DNA of 64,000 bases, from positions 310,001 to 374,000 of the forward strand of contig NW_026261572.1 in the NCBI RefSeq assembly GCF_000165395.2, written 5' to 3'. The notes under the pieces were generated by a model that saw only the letters and a program-made list of their open reading frames with translations, did no database searches and was not told the origin of the DNA. Source of the stretch: Babesia bovis T2Bo. Its lineage: Eukaryota > Apicomplexa > Aconoidasida > Piroplasmida > Babesiidae. Position numbers and translations under genes: made by a program. Shown one piece after another: positions 12,901-24,000 of the stretch (the stretch's first letter is position 1; each line of letters opens with the position of its first letter).

Positions 12901-13657
12901 GAATCGCGGCACTACCGATCGACAAGACTTTTCTGGTGCATTGTTAATATGCTATGGTCTACGTTCCTACTTAACGGACCGGTGAAGTCCATGGGCACAC
13001 TTATGTTCGCCCTCATTCTCTATAATGTTGTGGCATTGCTGGTGAAGCTACAGGTTCGAACTCGAGCGACATATGTTCTCGTGATTCTGGTCACCTGTGA
13101 TCTAATGTACTTTGTAGCAGGACACCAGGATTCTGTATTCGAGCTCGACTTTGATTCAGCCTTTCTTTTTTTCGATGAATACAAGGGCTATTTAAGCGAA
13201 GTGCCTGTGTTATTTGCATTCGCTATTTTTAATGCCACCGCTATATTTACATTGTATTACGCTTTTGTCCTTTTGAGTGAGCGTGATTACGTACTCCCCA
13301 AATCAGATATTTCTGGTGAACACAAGCCTGGTACCACAGATATTAAAGCTAAACAAAGTATTAACTTGAGGTCATGGGTATCATCTGATCTTTCCACCGT
13401 TGTTGCAGGGTGGGTTCAACTTCAATGTTTTATACAGTATGCAGGTACACGTTTATGGCCAGCACACATATGCTGTTCGTATTGTCAGTCCTATATTCCC
13501 TATCTGAAAACATGTGCGTAAGTGTTTAGTATTACCTTGTCCATGTTCTCCGTAGGCCATCACTGATTTCGTCCCAAAGGGAGTGTTCAGCGTAGGGAAG
13601 ACTGTCATTAATATGTGGACGTTTTGGGTCATACACGCTGCATCCTCATTTATATGA
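9958..13657 (+). CDS. GPI ethanolamine phosphate transferase (PIG-O/GPI13 type)
   Basis: Six exons: 9958-10280, 10316-10610, 10646-10733, 10769-13409, 13445-13517 and 13556-13657; introns 35, 35, 35, 35 and 38 bp, all phase-consistent; 1173 aa. After a signal-anchor helix (residues 9-32) comes an alkaline-phosphatase-superfamily catalytic domain with VMVILDGARADYG, FLHLLAIDHLGHAG and GDHGQKTNGSHGG, which supply metal ligands. About 12 membrane helices follow. The enzyme adds phosphoethanolamine to the third mannose of the GPI anchor in the ER, a step needed to attach surface proteins. The last two introns were chosen because they restore a hydrophobic tail in frame; an unspliced reading would stop at 13521. 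Confidence 0.93.
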
Positions 13658-15227
13658 GCGATTGCAACACGGATACTTCCGCCTGCTGGCGCTCCTCCTC
13701 TATTAATGTAATAGTCAGCAACGCTGCGAACGAGTGGAAAGGGTCCGGATTGCCGGGCTCGCCCTCGTCACACGGATACGGTGCAATGCCACCGGATGAA
13801 GTTTGACATCTTTCAATAAATCTAATCATCTCACGTCCCCTGAGTATTTGCGAATTGACACCAAACTTGTTCAATAGACTAAGAGTGGCGAGTAACCAAA
13901 ATGAGTAACATACGTCCTCAGCCTTGCCTACACGACCTGAAACGCCTCCAAATGCCGTGAGCCTCTTCAGCAACCAGCTACATTAATATTAGGCATGCTT
14001 TTCAATCTAATTTGCATGTGTTCACATTGGGGGTAAAATATGCACGAAATGGCCCATATGATCACTATCATGTATTCCCATCCAAAGAAAACAAATAAAT
14101 ATTAAGTCAACTACATAGATTATTCAACGTAAATATAAGGAACGCTGGTATGAATAGTGCTCAACGGAGATTATGACCTACCTTTTTAGCTTAACCAAAA
14201 GATACCTAGGAACAGTAGTCATGGTCTCAGTCACAGTAAAGATAGCTATAGCGCAGAAGGCAGCACCGCAGTGACTCTCAGAATTAGGGGATAACCCTAC
14301 TCCCCCGTCATCATTGAAGTGCTTAATCACATTTGCAACCACTTCGTCAACGTGAATCCATTCTGCAATCTTCATGCGATAGTATGCATTTTGGTAACCG
14401 GATATCCTGAGGGATATAGATGTAGATAACACTGCAGAGGTTGTGTGACGTATGTCCGCGTTTTCTGTCACTAAGGGCATCAATGATTTCTTATAATATC
14501 CCATTCGGGGAACATATAGCAAACTTATATAGGAGAGTAGTTCCTCAGTTTGGTATATCCAGCTCATATGCTTGAGAAAGCCCAAACTTGATTTAATGTT
14601 AAGGTAGTCACCGATTAGACGATACGTGTTTATAGCCATAAGGGTACTACTAATGTTGGCAGTGAACCTGCGTCTGTCATCAGAGTTAGCAAATCCCAAG
14701 AATGTATAGTCCTGATATACGAATTCCCTTTGACATGATTTGAGGAATCGTAAAATCGTATCCACATCTTTGCCTTCAAGCAAGGTAGTGTCCAAGTCCG
14801 CGACTAGCATCCCCCTAGTGGGCATGCCCAGCAAACGCAAATCAGCAAATTGATTAGGTGGGTCAGAAGTGTCTCGCATAGTAGATTGCTCAGGTACACC
14901 ATCTGAGTGAAACCCACTGTAGTTAACGCTGTCGTAGACATCATCACATTCCTCGTCGTCGCTGGAATCCGTATCTGCATTTTCCTGGACATTAATGCGT
15001 TCCAATTGCTCGTTCGTTGCTATACCAAATGTTTTATGTAACAAATGCAAAGCAAAGAATGCCCAATACATACCCTTGAGCAACTGTGCCTCATGGTTTC
15101 TCCTACGCTTCAGGATCTCTCTGGGCATTACCTCTGTGTCCTGCACAAAGACCATGCCCTGATGGAAGAATTCGACAAAATACGAATGTATTCCCTTGAG
15201 TATCTTGTCCCTACGTTCGTCATCCAT
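13650..15227 (-). CDS. Protein prenyltransferase beta subunit (GGTase-I/FTase type)
   Basis: Exons 14182-15227 and 13650-13977 (intron 204 bp, unusually long here) give 457 aa. Prenyltransferase alpha/alpha-barrel repeats are visible as DGGVGLSPNSESHCGAAF and the GGV...CYSFW segment. Likely zinc ligands are the Asp and Cys of EDVCYSFW and the His of PDPFHSFAAL. An acidic insertion (about residues 75-115) is absent from model enzymes. The ESHCGA motif favours geranylgeranyltransferase I over farnesyltransferase, but this is not decisive. It would attach C20 or C15 isoprenoids to CaaX cysteines together with an alpha subunit. Its 3' end overlaps the convergent PIG-O gene by 8 bp. Confidence 0.88.
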
Positions 15228-16002
15228 CTCTTGTTGTGGTTATTAACGTATTTCAATGGGATAGATCCGGCCCCAATATGTAAGAAGTACCATTCCCCCT
15301 TTATATAAGCTGATCGGCTAAAAGCAATGCAAGAATCAATAAGTACTTGTATTGGGCACTACAAAACAATTGTTAAATGATAATCTGCACAAGAAACTAG
15401 CATTAATGGTTGTTCTGCATTCAAAATAAAGATTGCAATGATAGCAGCCAAAAGATTCTCATCCAATCCAAAGCCTTGGCTTTTCTACATGCTTCTTATT
15501 ATATACTTTTCAAACCCTTTTCGATTGAAAAGTATGACAAACCTGAAGTGCAAATCGTTGGTGCATTTCTCAACAACGACAAACACAACTCCCGAATGGT
15601 GGCATCACCAAGTATATCATTCATATGCACATCGAGCACTATGTTCCATTATTCACCTTGCTATGGTCGTAGGATTCAACACAAATAGCAATATCCGCAA
15701 ATTTTGCGACGTTTTAACCCTTTCTTAACTTTGTAGGTTACTAATAATTGCACAGATATCATTCAAACAATATTTGTGTTTGCAAACTACAAAAATGGTG
15801 GAACGGTTGTAGATATTATTTTATAAAATTGCTAAAATGCCCAGCGCGGCTCCGAGCAAAGTTAGCCGCAGTTAATGTCGGGAGATCCCCCTGAATCACC
15901 GTCGCATTTTTTCATTCCAAAAAGAGTTCTGCCAATGCAAAAGTTTCTAAATGAAAATTGTTACACTATAGATTGAAGAAGAAATACATTAGGAAAACAG
16001 AG
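15228..16002. other. Divergent intergenic region with unresolved weak ORFs
   Basis: Contains the promoters of the prenyltransferase gene (-) and the secreted-protein gene (+). A 96-codon + ORF at 15438-15728, an overlapping + frame and several short minus frames look partly protein-like. None could be joined into a phase-consistent model, so no gene is called. Confidence 0.4.
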
Positions 16003-16685
16003 ATGCACAGTGTGCGCCAACAACTGTTCACTGCCTTCTGTCTACTGCCTTGGTTAGTACTTGCTTCAAGGGAACGTAAGTTCATATCAGCAGCTTCTAC
16101 ATAAGTGTGTACAGCAAAGAAGGGCTTGAATATTGATGTGACTTATGGAGGCAACGAATTAATAGGCCAGTTGGCTGGTGCGCCGTTGTCAGGTGTGTTG
16201 GTGTGTCACGGATGTTGTCATTTGCGGTAGGACTTTTGCCAGTATCGTTGCCAGTACCCTATGTGGATATTCGACCAAATGAGTTGGAAAGTGTGAATCG
16301 ATTCGCTGAGATAGCGCTGGTAAGTTCGTGTCTAGTTCTGATTATAATGACACAGGAAAATGAGGCCGTTAACCCAGGTAATTGCTCTTCTCATGGAGTA
16401 AATAGGTGTTATCAGTTATGCATGATGAATACTATCGGGTGCTCAAGGATTTGGGTGAACTTACGCCAGAAGAACTCTTATCGGATTTAATTGCCCAAAA
16501 CAACACACTAGAGGCCTTAAAAGCTGAGCTTGGCGCAGAGGAGTAAGCTGCAACATTTGGAATTAATACACAGTAGGCGCATTGCACGCATGGAGCTCTC
16601 TGGACGTACAGTAACTCCGCAAGTATCACTACCAGTGTCTTACCCCGTCTCTATTAACCCAAGTACTATGCCAAGTTACTTTTGA
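16003..16685 (+). CDS. Predicted small secreted protein, six exons, function unknown
   Basis: No single frame is long. Following frames across five short introns gives exons 16003-16075, 16115-16192, 16231-16319, 16356-16377, 16416-16542 and 16577-16685 (introns 39, 38, 36, 38 and 34 bp), 165 aa, with phase kept at every junction and a TGA at 16683. The last acceptor is a CAG-TAG tandem, so exon 6 may start at 16574 instead, changing one residue. Residues 1-22 are a classic signal peptide (LFTAFCLLPWLVLAS). The middle is acidic and helical (LKDLGELTPEELLSDLI), the end Pro/Ser-rich. No known domain recognised. Secretion is inferred from the signal only. Confidence 0.75.
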
Positions 16686-16788
16686 CACATAAAACATCGC
16701 ATTAGGGACGAACACAAACAATATGTAATTTTTAAAAATTTACATCACAATTACAACTACGATGCCCTATAAGCAACAGTCATCATGG

Positions 16789-17381
16789 TCAATGAGGCGC
16801 TGGAACGTGCCCATCCACGTAAAAGTTTCTAGTTATCTTAGGTAGACGAACACGTATGCCTTCGTGAGAGGGGCATAGCTTTATCTGACATCCCAACCTG
16901 GATCTAAAGGAGAGTCACACATAATAAAAAGCAACATACGTATTAGTTAGACACGGGGCAAGATCTAACATGTCAAGCTCTTCTTCTTCTGGCTCCGGAA
17001 GCGCGTCATAGGTTTCCTGGTCAAATATAACATGGCAAGTAGAGCACGCCATGCAGCCATCACACGCACCTAATATGTCTGAAAAAGAACCACGCGCCAT
17101 ACCTTCTAATTCAACGTTATACTGATGCGCAGCTTCGAGTATAGTAGTACCAACTGGTACAGTGGCTTCTATTTCACAGTCGTCAGCATTGATGAAGACA
17201 AAAGTGACACTGAATAAGATGTAGACAGCATCATGGAAGGTTACCTGTCTCCATTTTGTTTTGCGATGTTGGTGCTGAAAAACCTCCTTGTGTTGTAAGA
17301 GTTGTAATTATAAAAAGTCTGTATATTGTATCGAGTTGAATAACACCTCAGTCGCAGCAGTGCTGATAGAAGGTACCTCAT
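16789..17381 (-). CDS. [2Fe-2S] ferredoxin, adrenodoxin type, mitochondrial
   Basis: Exons 17245-17381, 17103-17209, 16940-17069 and 16789-16903 (introns 35, 33 and 36 bp) encode 162 aa. The Arg/Tyr/Asn-rich first 45 residues look like a mitochondrial transit peptide. The core follows the adrenodoxin pattern: GACDGCMACSTCHV supplies three cluster cysteines, LPEPEEEELDMLDLA is the acidic reductase-binding helix, and SRLGCQIKL carries the fourth cysteine. It would pass electrons from ferredoxin reductase to Fe-S cluster assembly. It lacks the shorter plant-type spacing expected of the apicoplast ferredoxin. Divergent from the gene at 17616. Confidence 0.93.
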
Positions 17382-17615
17382 GGTAGATTCCTAAGCCAGT
17401 TGAATACTAAAAGGACCCACTCATGAGTAATTACATGCATTCATATTATTTTAATAAAGTAAATTTTATTGGTGTTAAACTAAAATCCTGATGTGTAACC
17501 ACCTATAATAATAATTAAATATCATTAATGGTTGGGTGAGCCGATGTACACCTTCTGGAGTTACTGTATTTACTAACAACGAAACAGGTATTATGTCATT
17601 ATATTTCGTCCACTT

Positions 17616-18206
17616 ATGCTGCACATAGCGCGGACCGTCGGCGGGACGGTGTTCACGCGACGTTTTGTGAACCGTGCGGTGACATTCACTCTTGGCTTTA
17701 TTACATCGTATGCATTTACCAACCCTGATCTGGATCGAGTGTGGGAGGTCCCGCCAGCATTTATTCAGAGAGATTACGCGTTTCTCTCCTTCTACGAAGT
17801 TGAAGAAAAAAACCGAGAGGAATTCGAAAAGAACATTAAGTGTCTGACTCGATATCTGCAAACCCAGGAAGGTAGGTCAATGAATATTTAAATGCCAGCA
17901 TATAGCTAAAGTTAATGCCAATTGTTAACTACATGAACTCTATAGTCACTAGTATAACACATGTCATCACACACAGGCTATGGCAACACTCAGCTCGTAA
18001 GAATAGATAAAAAGGAGAATGGCGGGCCCCTAGATAAGTACCAGTACGTAGGAGTGCAGACCTGGTTCAGCCCGGATCTGATGAAGAAAGCAGTGAGCCT
18101 TTCATTCTCTCAAAGAATGATTTCCAAGCTGCCATTGATGTCTCCTTTTAAAAGTATAATGTACAAAATTGTAGTGGATGACCGTGATTTCGTACACAAT
18201 GGCTAA
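17616..18206 (+). CDS. Small membrane-anchored protein, function unknown
   Basis: Exons 17616-17871 and 17977-18206 (intron 105 bp ending ACACAG, phase 1) give 161 aa. A basic N-terminus (ARTVGGTVFTRRFVNR) precedes one moderately hydrophobic helix (VTFTLGFITSYAF), typical of a mitochondrial inner-membrane or signal-anchored protein. The remainder is charged and globular (QYVGVQTWFSPDLMKKAVSL). Not recognised. Mitochondrial location is a guess from the leader. Confidence 0.72.
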
Positions 18207-18474
18207 AATCAGTCTTTTATGAAGGGTAGTTATGCCACATTGGAGCGATACAAAAGGGGCTCATGTGCATTTTTTGAAGGCGTATCTTTAAAACTGTATG
18301 AAATATAATAAAATATAAATACGGTGATATTCTTCAGTTGATACCTATGATGTGTTTTGTTCTTTTGTTGTAGACAGTCAGCGTCCACCCCCTGGACAGA
18401 AGTTTGTCGTGCCACTGTGCTCTATGTTCAACATCATGCTGGATTGACGAAATTGCAACTATAAAAAATATAAG

Positions 18475-19248
18475 ATGCGCGTGTTTACCACGTCGCTTAT
18501 TACTTGGCTTTATGCTTGGTGTCTCTATTATCCTGCCAAATGTTCCACATCGCATGATTTTACACAACTGCAAAATCAAGCAAGAGTGTCAAAAACTGAC
18601 GAATCGCAAGACGATATTGATGACAACGAATTTGAAAACTTTGATGACGAAGACGAGCAAAATGTATGTGTAAATAGGATTCCCTAAGGGTGACACCATG
18701 CGCTAATCGCATTTTAAAGATCTGGTGGATAGTTTTGTAGCGTAGACACTATTTTACACTTTTCAATAATATATAGGAAACTGAAGATTACACTACAGAT
18801 GATATAAAACAAGAGGTAGGCGTTCATAACAATGTTTCAACATATTGCAGCTGGATTCATCGGAAAAGAGGTACTTATCGCGCAAACGGTAGTTATAAAT
18901 GTGTCAACAGGTTAGAGAAAAGTGAAAAGGAGCTAGAAGATGTAGAAGGTAGGTTACAGTAGTAGCGTGTGTAAGGTGTGCAGACGACAGCCTTAAAGAG
19001 GATCTCGATGAAGTAAGACATCGCTTGCGCTGCATAAATTGTGAACAGGAGGAAAGTGAAGTTGATTTTGCTAAATCCAAGAACGAAATTAGAAAGGGAG
19101 GAGAAGATGTTGATGTAGGTTGTGCAAATATCTGTAGTAAGGGTGTGAACAGGACGTTGCAAAAGCGAGGATACGCGATTTGATGGATGAACTAGTTAAG
19201 GCATCCATTGAACTGCAAGAAATAAACCGAGCCTTAGATGAATTGTAA
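18475..19248 (+). CDS. Predicted secreted acidic coiled-coil protein, seven exons
   Basis: Exons 18475-18663, 18777-18815, 18851-18870, 18911-18948, 18984-19012, 19049-19114 and 19153-19248; introns 113, 35, 40, 35, 36 and 38 bp; 158 aa. Phase is kept at all six junctions. The start ATG opens a signal peptide (residues 1-23, ending YYPAKCS). After it come acidic stretches (DDIDDNEFENFDDEDEQN) and then Lys/Glu heptad-like sequence (LEKSEKELEDVE; ARIRDLMDELVKASIELQEI) predicted to form coiled coil. One exon is only 20 bp. No family recognised; a secreted or vacuolar ligand-like protein is possible but not shown. Confidence 0.72.
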
Positions 19249-19390
19249 CATATCACGCAAACCACACAACATATGATTTGGCACGACTCGTCAATGCCGC
19301 GCTACCATAGATATAGGGTCTTTAATTCACATGTGCGCATTATTTTTATACAATAGGTGACCATACATATTTTATGTGTGTGTTCTCACC

Positions 19391-20262
19391 ATGAAGCCTG
19401 TTGGTATGAATGATTTTGGCTTCGGTAAAAATGGCGAAGGGCTTGCGTGGTTCGACCACGAAATGCCATTGTCTAAGCTCCCATTCTGGAGCACGTTTAT
19501 AGGTTGCATACTAGGCGGTATGATTGGTATTGCATGTTCTCTAATAGTGAATTGTGCTCTCGTAGAAATATCAACATCACCCTTCTTCACGCTGGTGTGT
19601 TTGTTGTTCTGATGTCTAAATTGTGTCGCAGTATTTTGCGTTTACCTTTCTGGTCATTGGCTTCGTTATACTATGGCGTTTGAATGTGGCTACTACTGAT
19701 GGAGATAATAGTCATCGCCAATATCTGCGATACTTCGGTCTAATGGTAAGTTTGTCTACTGTTTATGAGATTAGACGCAGATCGTTGCGAGCGGAATAGT
19801 TTGCTTTTTTCTAAGACAAAGTTGGTTCACTCGATCGCCATTCATACTGAAGGTTTCGATATACACGCTGCTAGGGGTGTCAATCTCTTTTGCCCTTACG
19901 TTTACCATCGTTGATTTGGTAAACTACTTCATGTCTATGTTCGAGACATCTATCGCTCGCCCTTTGGTCGAAACTAAATCGCAGGTTTTTGTAATATTAG
20001 TGATCACGTGCACCATGGGTGGTATATTTGGCTTCATGTTCGGGTTCATGAACATAGAGGACGAGGCTGAATATCATATCAGATTGGCCCTTGTCAAGGA
20101 AGAAGCATACACTTGGCCAATAGGTGCCATATTAGGTACCATGGTATGTGTTGAGTAATCATTTACAAATGTTGTCTATAGGCGGGGTTTTTCAACAACT
20201 ATCTGCGCCAACAAGAGTTCTGGCGCTTCAACCGTGATAACGCATATAATGTGGAAATTTAA
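19391..20262 (+). CDS. Multi-pass membrane protein, function unknown
   Basis: Exons 19391-19594, 19632-19745, 19781-20143 and 20182-20262 (introns 37, 35 and 38 bp) encode 253 aa. At least four to five hydrophobic helices are visible: FIGCILGGMIGIACSLIV, YFAFTFLVIGFVILW, the segment around YTLLGVSISFALTFTIVDLV, and VFVILVITCTMGGIFGF. The C-terminus is polar (YLRQQEFWRFNRDNAY). Gly-rich helices suggest a transporter-like or import-channel-like bundle, but no family is recognised. Same direction as the two small genes upstream, 142 bp apart. Confidence 0.78.
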
Positions 20263-20519
20263 CTTATAACTATTAAAAGTGTGTATCCGGTATACCCATT
20301 GTAATCGCCGCGTTAATCCCTTGTCTAGGGGTACCTTTTGTAGCATATCTATCAATTCAAAATCTGTACACATTAACTTAAAACGTATATTTATGTACGA
20401 GTGAGGATCATCAATACCATCCGTACTCACTAATATACCGACGATTCGTGTAATGGGTACACTTCAAGTGATAACAAACAAGAATCCGGCAGAGCGGAAG
20501 CGAAATACCTGGACATCAT
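20176..20519 (-). CDS. Possible small gene antisense to 3' end of preceding gene
   Basis: A minus frame reads VPITRIVGILVSTDGIDD and on through PHSYINIRFKLMCTDFEL, which looks like real protein. It can be joined by a 47-bp GT...AG intron (20462-20508) to an ATG at 20519. The frame stays open to 20176, overlapping the last exon of the membrane-protein gene by 87 bp; a further short intron near 20265-20290 could end it earlier. Product unknown. Confidence 0.35.
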
Positions 20520-20550
20520 TACCTAGGTTATATGAACGTAGCTCATTTTA

Positions 20551-20586
20551 TACCTCTGTAAGAGGATACACGTAGCTACAGAGGTA
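20551..20586. repeat. 10-bp inverted repeat (hairpin)
   Basis: TACCTCTGTA at 20551-20560 pairs perfectly with TACAGAGGTA at 20577-20586, with a 16-nt loop. It lies in the region between the membrane-protein gene and the 3' end of the ves gene. It could be a transcript-end or boundary structure; no function can be assigned. Confidence 0.45.
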
Positions 20587-21030
20587 CGTCAATAAATGTT
20601 TCAAGCTTTAGGCTCATCACTGTGTCGTAACGTATTGGTTCAGGATTAGGAAAGACCTCAAGCATTTCCAATTTTTATCACTTTTACATTGAACATGATA
20701 CGGCGTATAATAGAAACGCCAAAATCCGTTGTCGTATTGTGCTGCCACGATAGCACATGTACTTCTACATTGCCAACAGAATATACAATTATGAGAGACT
20801 CCCAAATAAAAGAGTGTTGACCAGCATGTGTACGAAAACAGAGAATTCAAAATAAAAGAGTGGGAATAAGCCACATATAATCTGTAACTGGGCTCTAAAC
20901 ACCCCAAACAAATTGGCAATCGTTATGTTACACTGACATAGACCTACGTAACAGTTATATCTAAATGAACATACGTGCAAGAGAAAACAAGTGGTACTAA
21001 AATTTTACTTCTATACATTAACGCTGTCAA
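20587..21030. other. Intergenic region at the ves island boundary
   Basis: Separates housekeeping genes from the ves island. Two overlapping hydrophobic minus ORFs (20617-20919 and 20789-20980) lack ATG starts and could not be joined to exons. No repeat or RNA gene recognised. Confidence 0.4.
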
Positions 21031-24000
21031 TTACTTCCCACCAAAAAACTCTAGTATCCCTCTCCCCTTCTTCTTTCCCACCATCAGTACCTCCCATGGA
21101 CTCAGACTGCCCTTCCTGAACCATCCCCTACAATGCGACCTCATATGCGTCCAGTCCAGTGGCCATATGGCACCAAAGGCAAGATATAGTACCGCCACGA
21201 GCCAGGCCAGGGTCAGTACAAAGATCCAGGGAAGCCTAGTGGTGTAGATGAGTTGGTTGATTTCATTAATGAGGTTTTTGAAGTGAGTGTTTTCTTCGTC
21301 CTTGATAATGGCATCCAGCTGTTTCAGGAATTTGTGGCACTTTCTTTTATCAGGACCCAATGACCACGATGCACTACCTATAGACTCTACATCACCATAC
21401 CCAAAGCCATACTTGTACAACACCGGTAGTACCCCGGTACATGATACCACAGAGTCGCAGCAGCATGTATTACTATTTCCATGGGTTCCACTGGTGCATG
21501 TACCATTGCCACATCCACCAGCTCCTCCGGCACCTACTACACCATGAATCCATATGACACTGTCGCGCCGAAGGCGCCTCCATCTCCATTGGCGCGCCCA
21601 TATATAACACTAGGACTTACCCTTACACTCTGAATCCTTACAACTAATATCCTGAAACTCCCCTTTCAACCCCTCTAGTCCTGTCTTGAACTCCCCTATC
21701 AAATAGACCAACCATGACAGGTAGGTCCCGGCCATCGCTGGACTCAACTGGCCATACTGCTGGCCACTAAGGGGTGATAAGTATTGACAGCAATTGTTGT
21801 CCGTGTTACTGTTATTGTTACATCCATATAGGGTCTTTAGGGAGCCTGTCGTAACGCCACTGTGGCTGCCTGGCTGGCATGCACCATCTTTGTTCCACCA
21901 CTGGAGTGCCTTGACCACTTTATCATTACCACTACCCAGCATATCCAATCTAACAGCTTTTAGTTCCTTTGTTAGCTTCTCATACACTCCCTCTCCAACA
22001 CCACTCTTGTTTCCCCCAATATAGACTATATAGTAATAGAACCCAAAGAGGTCACCCAGTGTCCGTGGCACCGTGGGAGTAATACATGCCAGTAGCCTCA
22101 GGAGTACCACTAGGGTGCCACTAGGGCACTTTCCTGGGTCACAGTAGTACTCCAGGAGAAGCGCTAGTGTATTACCAGTGCAGTGGGCGGGATACTTGCC
22201 ATTGCCTACTACAGGATGAGTCCATGTGACTACCAAGGCGCCCTTATAGAACTAGGGTGGGACGTACCTTGTTGTTGTGTCAGTTGCGCTGTCTTATGGG
22301 TACCCTGGGTTAAATCTGTGCATACCATGAGTCACTATTGGTTACTGTGGCGCCCAGGGAGTGCCCCTAGGATATATACAGTGCCTTAGGGGTTCCATAC
22401 AGTACTGTGACGTACCTTTGAAGTGGTTTTCTCTGACTTGACCATCGCTAGTGCTACCACTAGCCTCTGCTTGCCATCCCATTGGGACGGGACAATGTAT
22501 GGGTGGTTTGCCAAAGTGTGGAGGTTGAATAGTATCCTTGGATTCAATGTGCTCCTCAATTTCGGGATATTTATTCACACTTTTGCCTACTGTTACTCCG
22601 CATCTCAGTGGTCCTAATCCATCACACAGGAATGCCATCAATGGCGAGGATGGACTAGGGATCGTCTTGCACTGACAACCTTGCCCATTACCACCTATTA
22701 CATTATATCATTCTCGTCTATACCACCCACCTGTACTGCTAGCAGAACACAACCAAGTGCTGGCACTCCACTTGACATCCTTACCATACCTACAACTTTT
22801 CCAGCCCAGCACTGCCTTGTTGTCCACCACCCCTACTCCACACTGCTTCCTCAGGAAATAGAGCTGGTAGAAGCAGTGGTAGACATATATCCTCAGTTGG
22901 TCCAGGCACTGGGCGGGAGAAAGGTCCATCTGGAAGCCAAAGAGCCCATTGGCGTACATCCCATGGAGGGGGCCTACACATAGTGTTAGGGAGTGTTAGA
23001 CAGTGACTGAGTGGTACTAATGGGTGCCACTGTGAGTACTAGTATAGTACTATCTCTACTAGGGTACTTACCAAAATCCTTTACTGCCAGGTGGTACCCG
23101 CCGTAGCAGACCTCACCGGCCTGAAGGGGTTGTCCGGTGGGAGCTGCCGGTGCCGTTACCGTTGTCTTGTCTTTATCATCAAGGGTACATCTATAATTAC
23201 GGTCTTTACTATGCTTGGGACACCTCTTGTCATTACCATTATTCTGATTAGGACTACCGCCTTGGTTGTTGCCATTACTGTTACCACCACTACTACCTAC
23301 TACACCATTAGTCCACATGACTACCCCTAGGGCACTGTTGCGCCCCTATATATCACTGTCTATGTCACTCACCTGTCGCAGGAGTGTCATTGCCACTGGT
23401 GGCTATGGTCCCCTGGATACCGATGAGGACCAGTGGGCAGTAGCCACAGGCGGCCAGTAGGTAGTGGGTAATATCCTTACGCTGGAGGGTGGTACTGGCA
23501 CCATTAGAACCTTTAATACCCTCTAGGTTTAGTGAATCCTGCTGTTCCTTAGGTAATATACCCTTCATCTTGCCATCCATCCTATCCACCAGCTGGCAGT
23601 ACTTCTCACTATAGGGCAATGCACTTAGCCAGTATAGGATTTCCCGGATTGTCCGTGGCTGAAGGGGTTTCTTAGGATCACCAGTGGCCGGCTTCGCCGG
23701 CGTTATCTTATTAGCCCCGGCACTGCCTGCCCTGAAGTACCCACTGGCCAGGATGTGGAGTACCAATAGGGGGTACTTAGTACAAATTTCTTCGGTTTTA
23801 GTACTCTTGTCCTTCTTCAGTGCCTCCTTGGCATTCTTATAGATTTCACTATAGTACTCAGCTACACTCTCTAGGGTACATTGGTACTACAGAGGAGGTG
23901 GACTTACTCTGGTTAGCACTGTCTCCAGTAAACTCTTTCCACTTTATCCTATTTTTCTCATCACTAGGCTCTTGTCCCGATAGTAATTTCCATAAAAAAT

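Noticed and set aside
13378..13408. Alternative 31-bp intron near the end of PIG-O
   Set aside because: Gives a frame that stops at 13507 with no PIG-O-like tail; the 35-bp intron at 13410-13444 restores a hydrophobic C-terminus and fits the local intron length.
15438..15728. 96-codon ORF with a hydrophobic N-terminus
   Set aside because: An equally protein-like overlapping frame exists, and no conserved motif or consistent splice structure was found; listed only as unresolved intergenic sequence.
16203..16490. 95-codon ORF in another frame
   Set aside because: Crosses several predicted introns of the six-exon secreted-protein gene and lacks protein-like composition.
20617..20980. Hydrophobic minus ORFs
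   Set aside because: No ATG, no joinable exons, composition typical of AT-rich noise.
21794..22024. Plus-strand ORFs within the beta-like ves gene
   Set aside because: Antisense shadows of ves exons.
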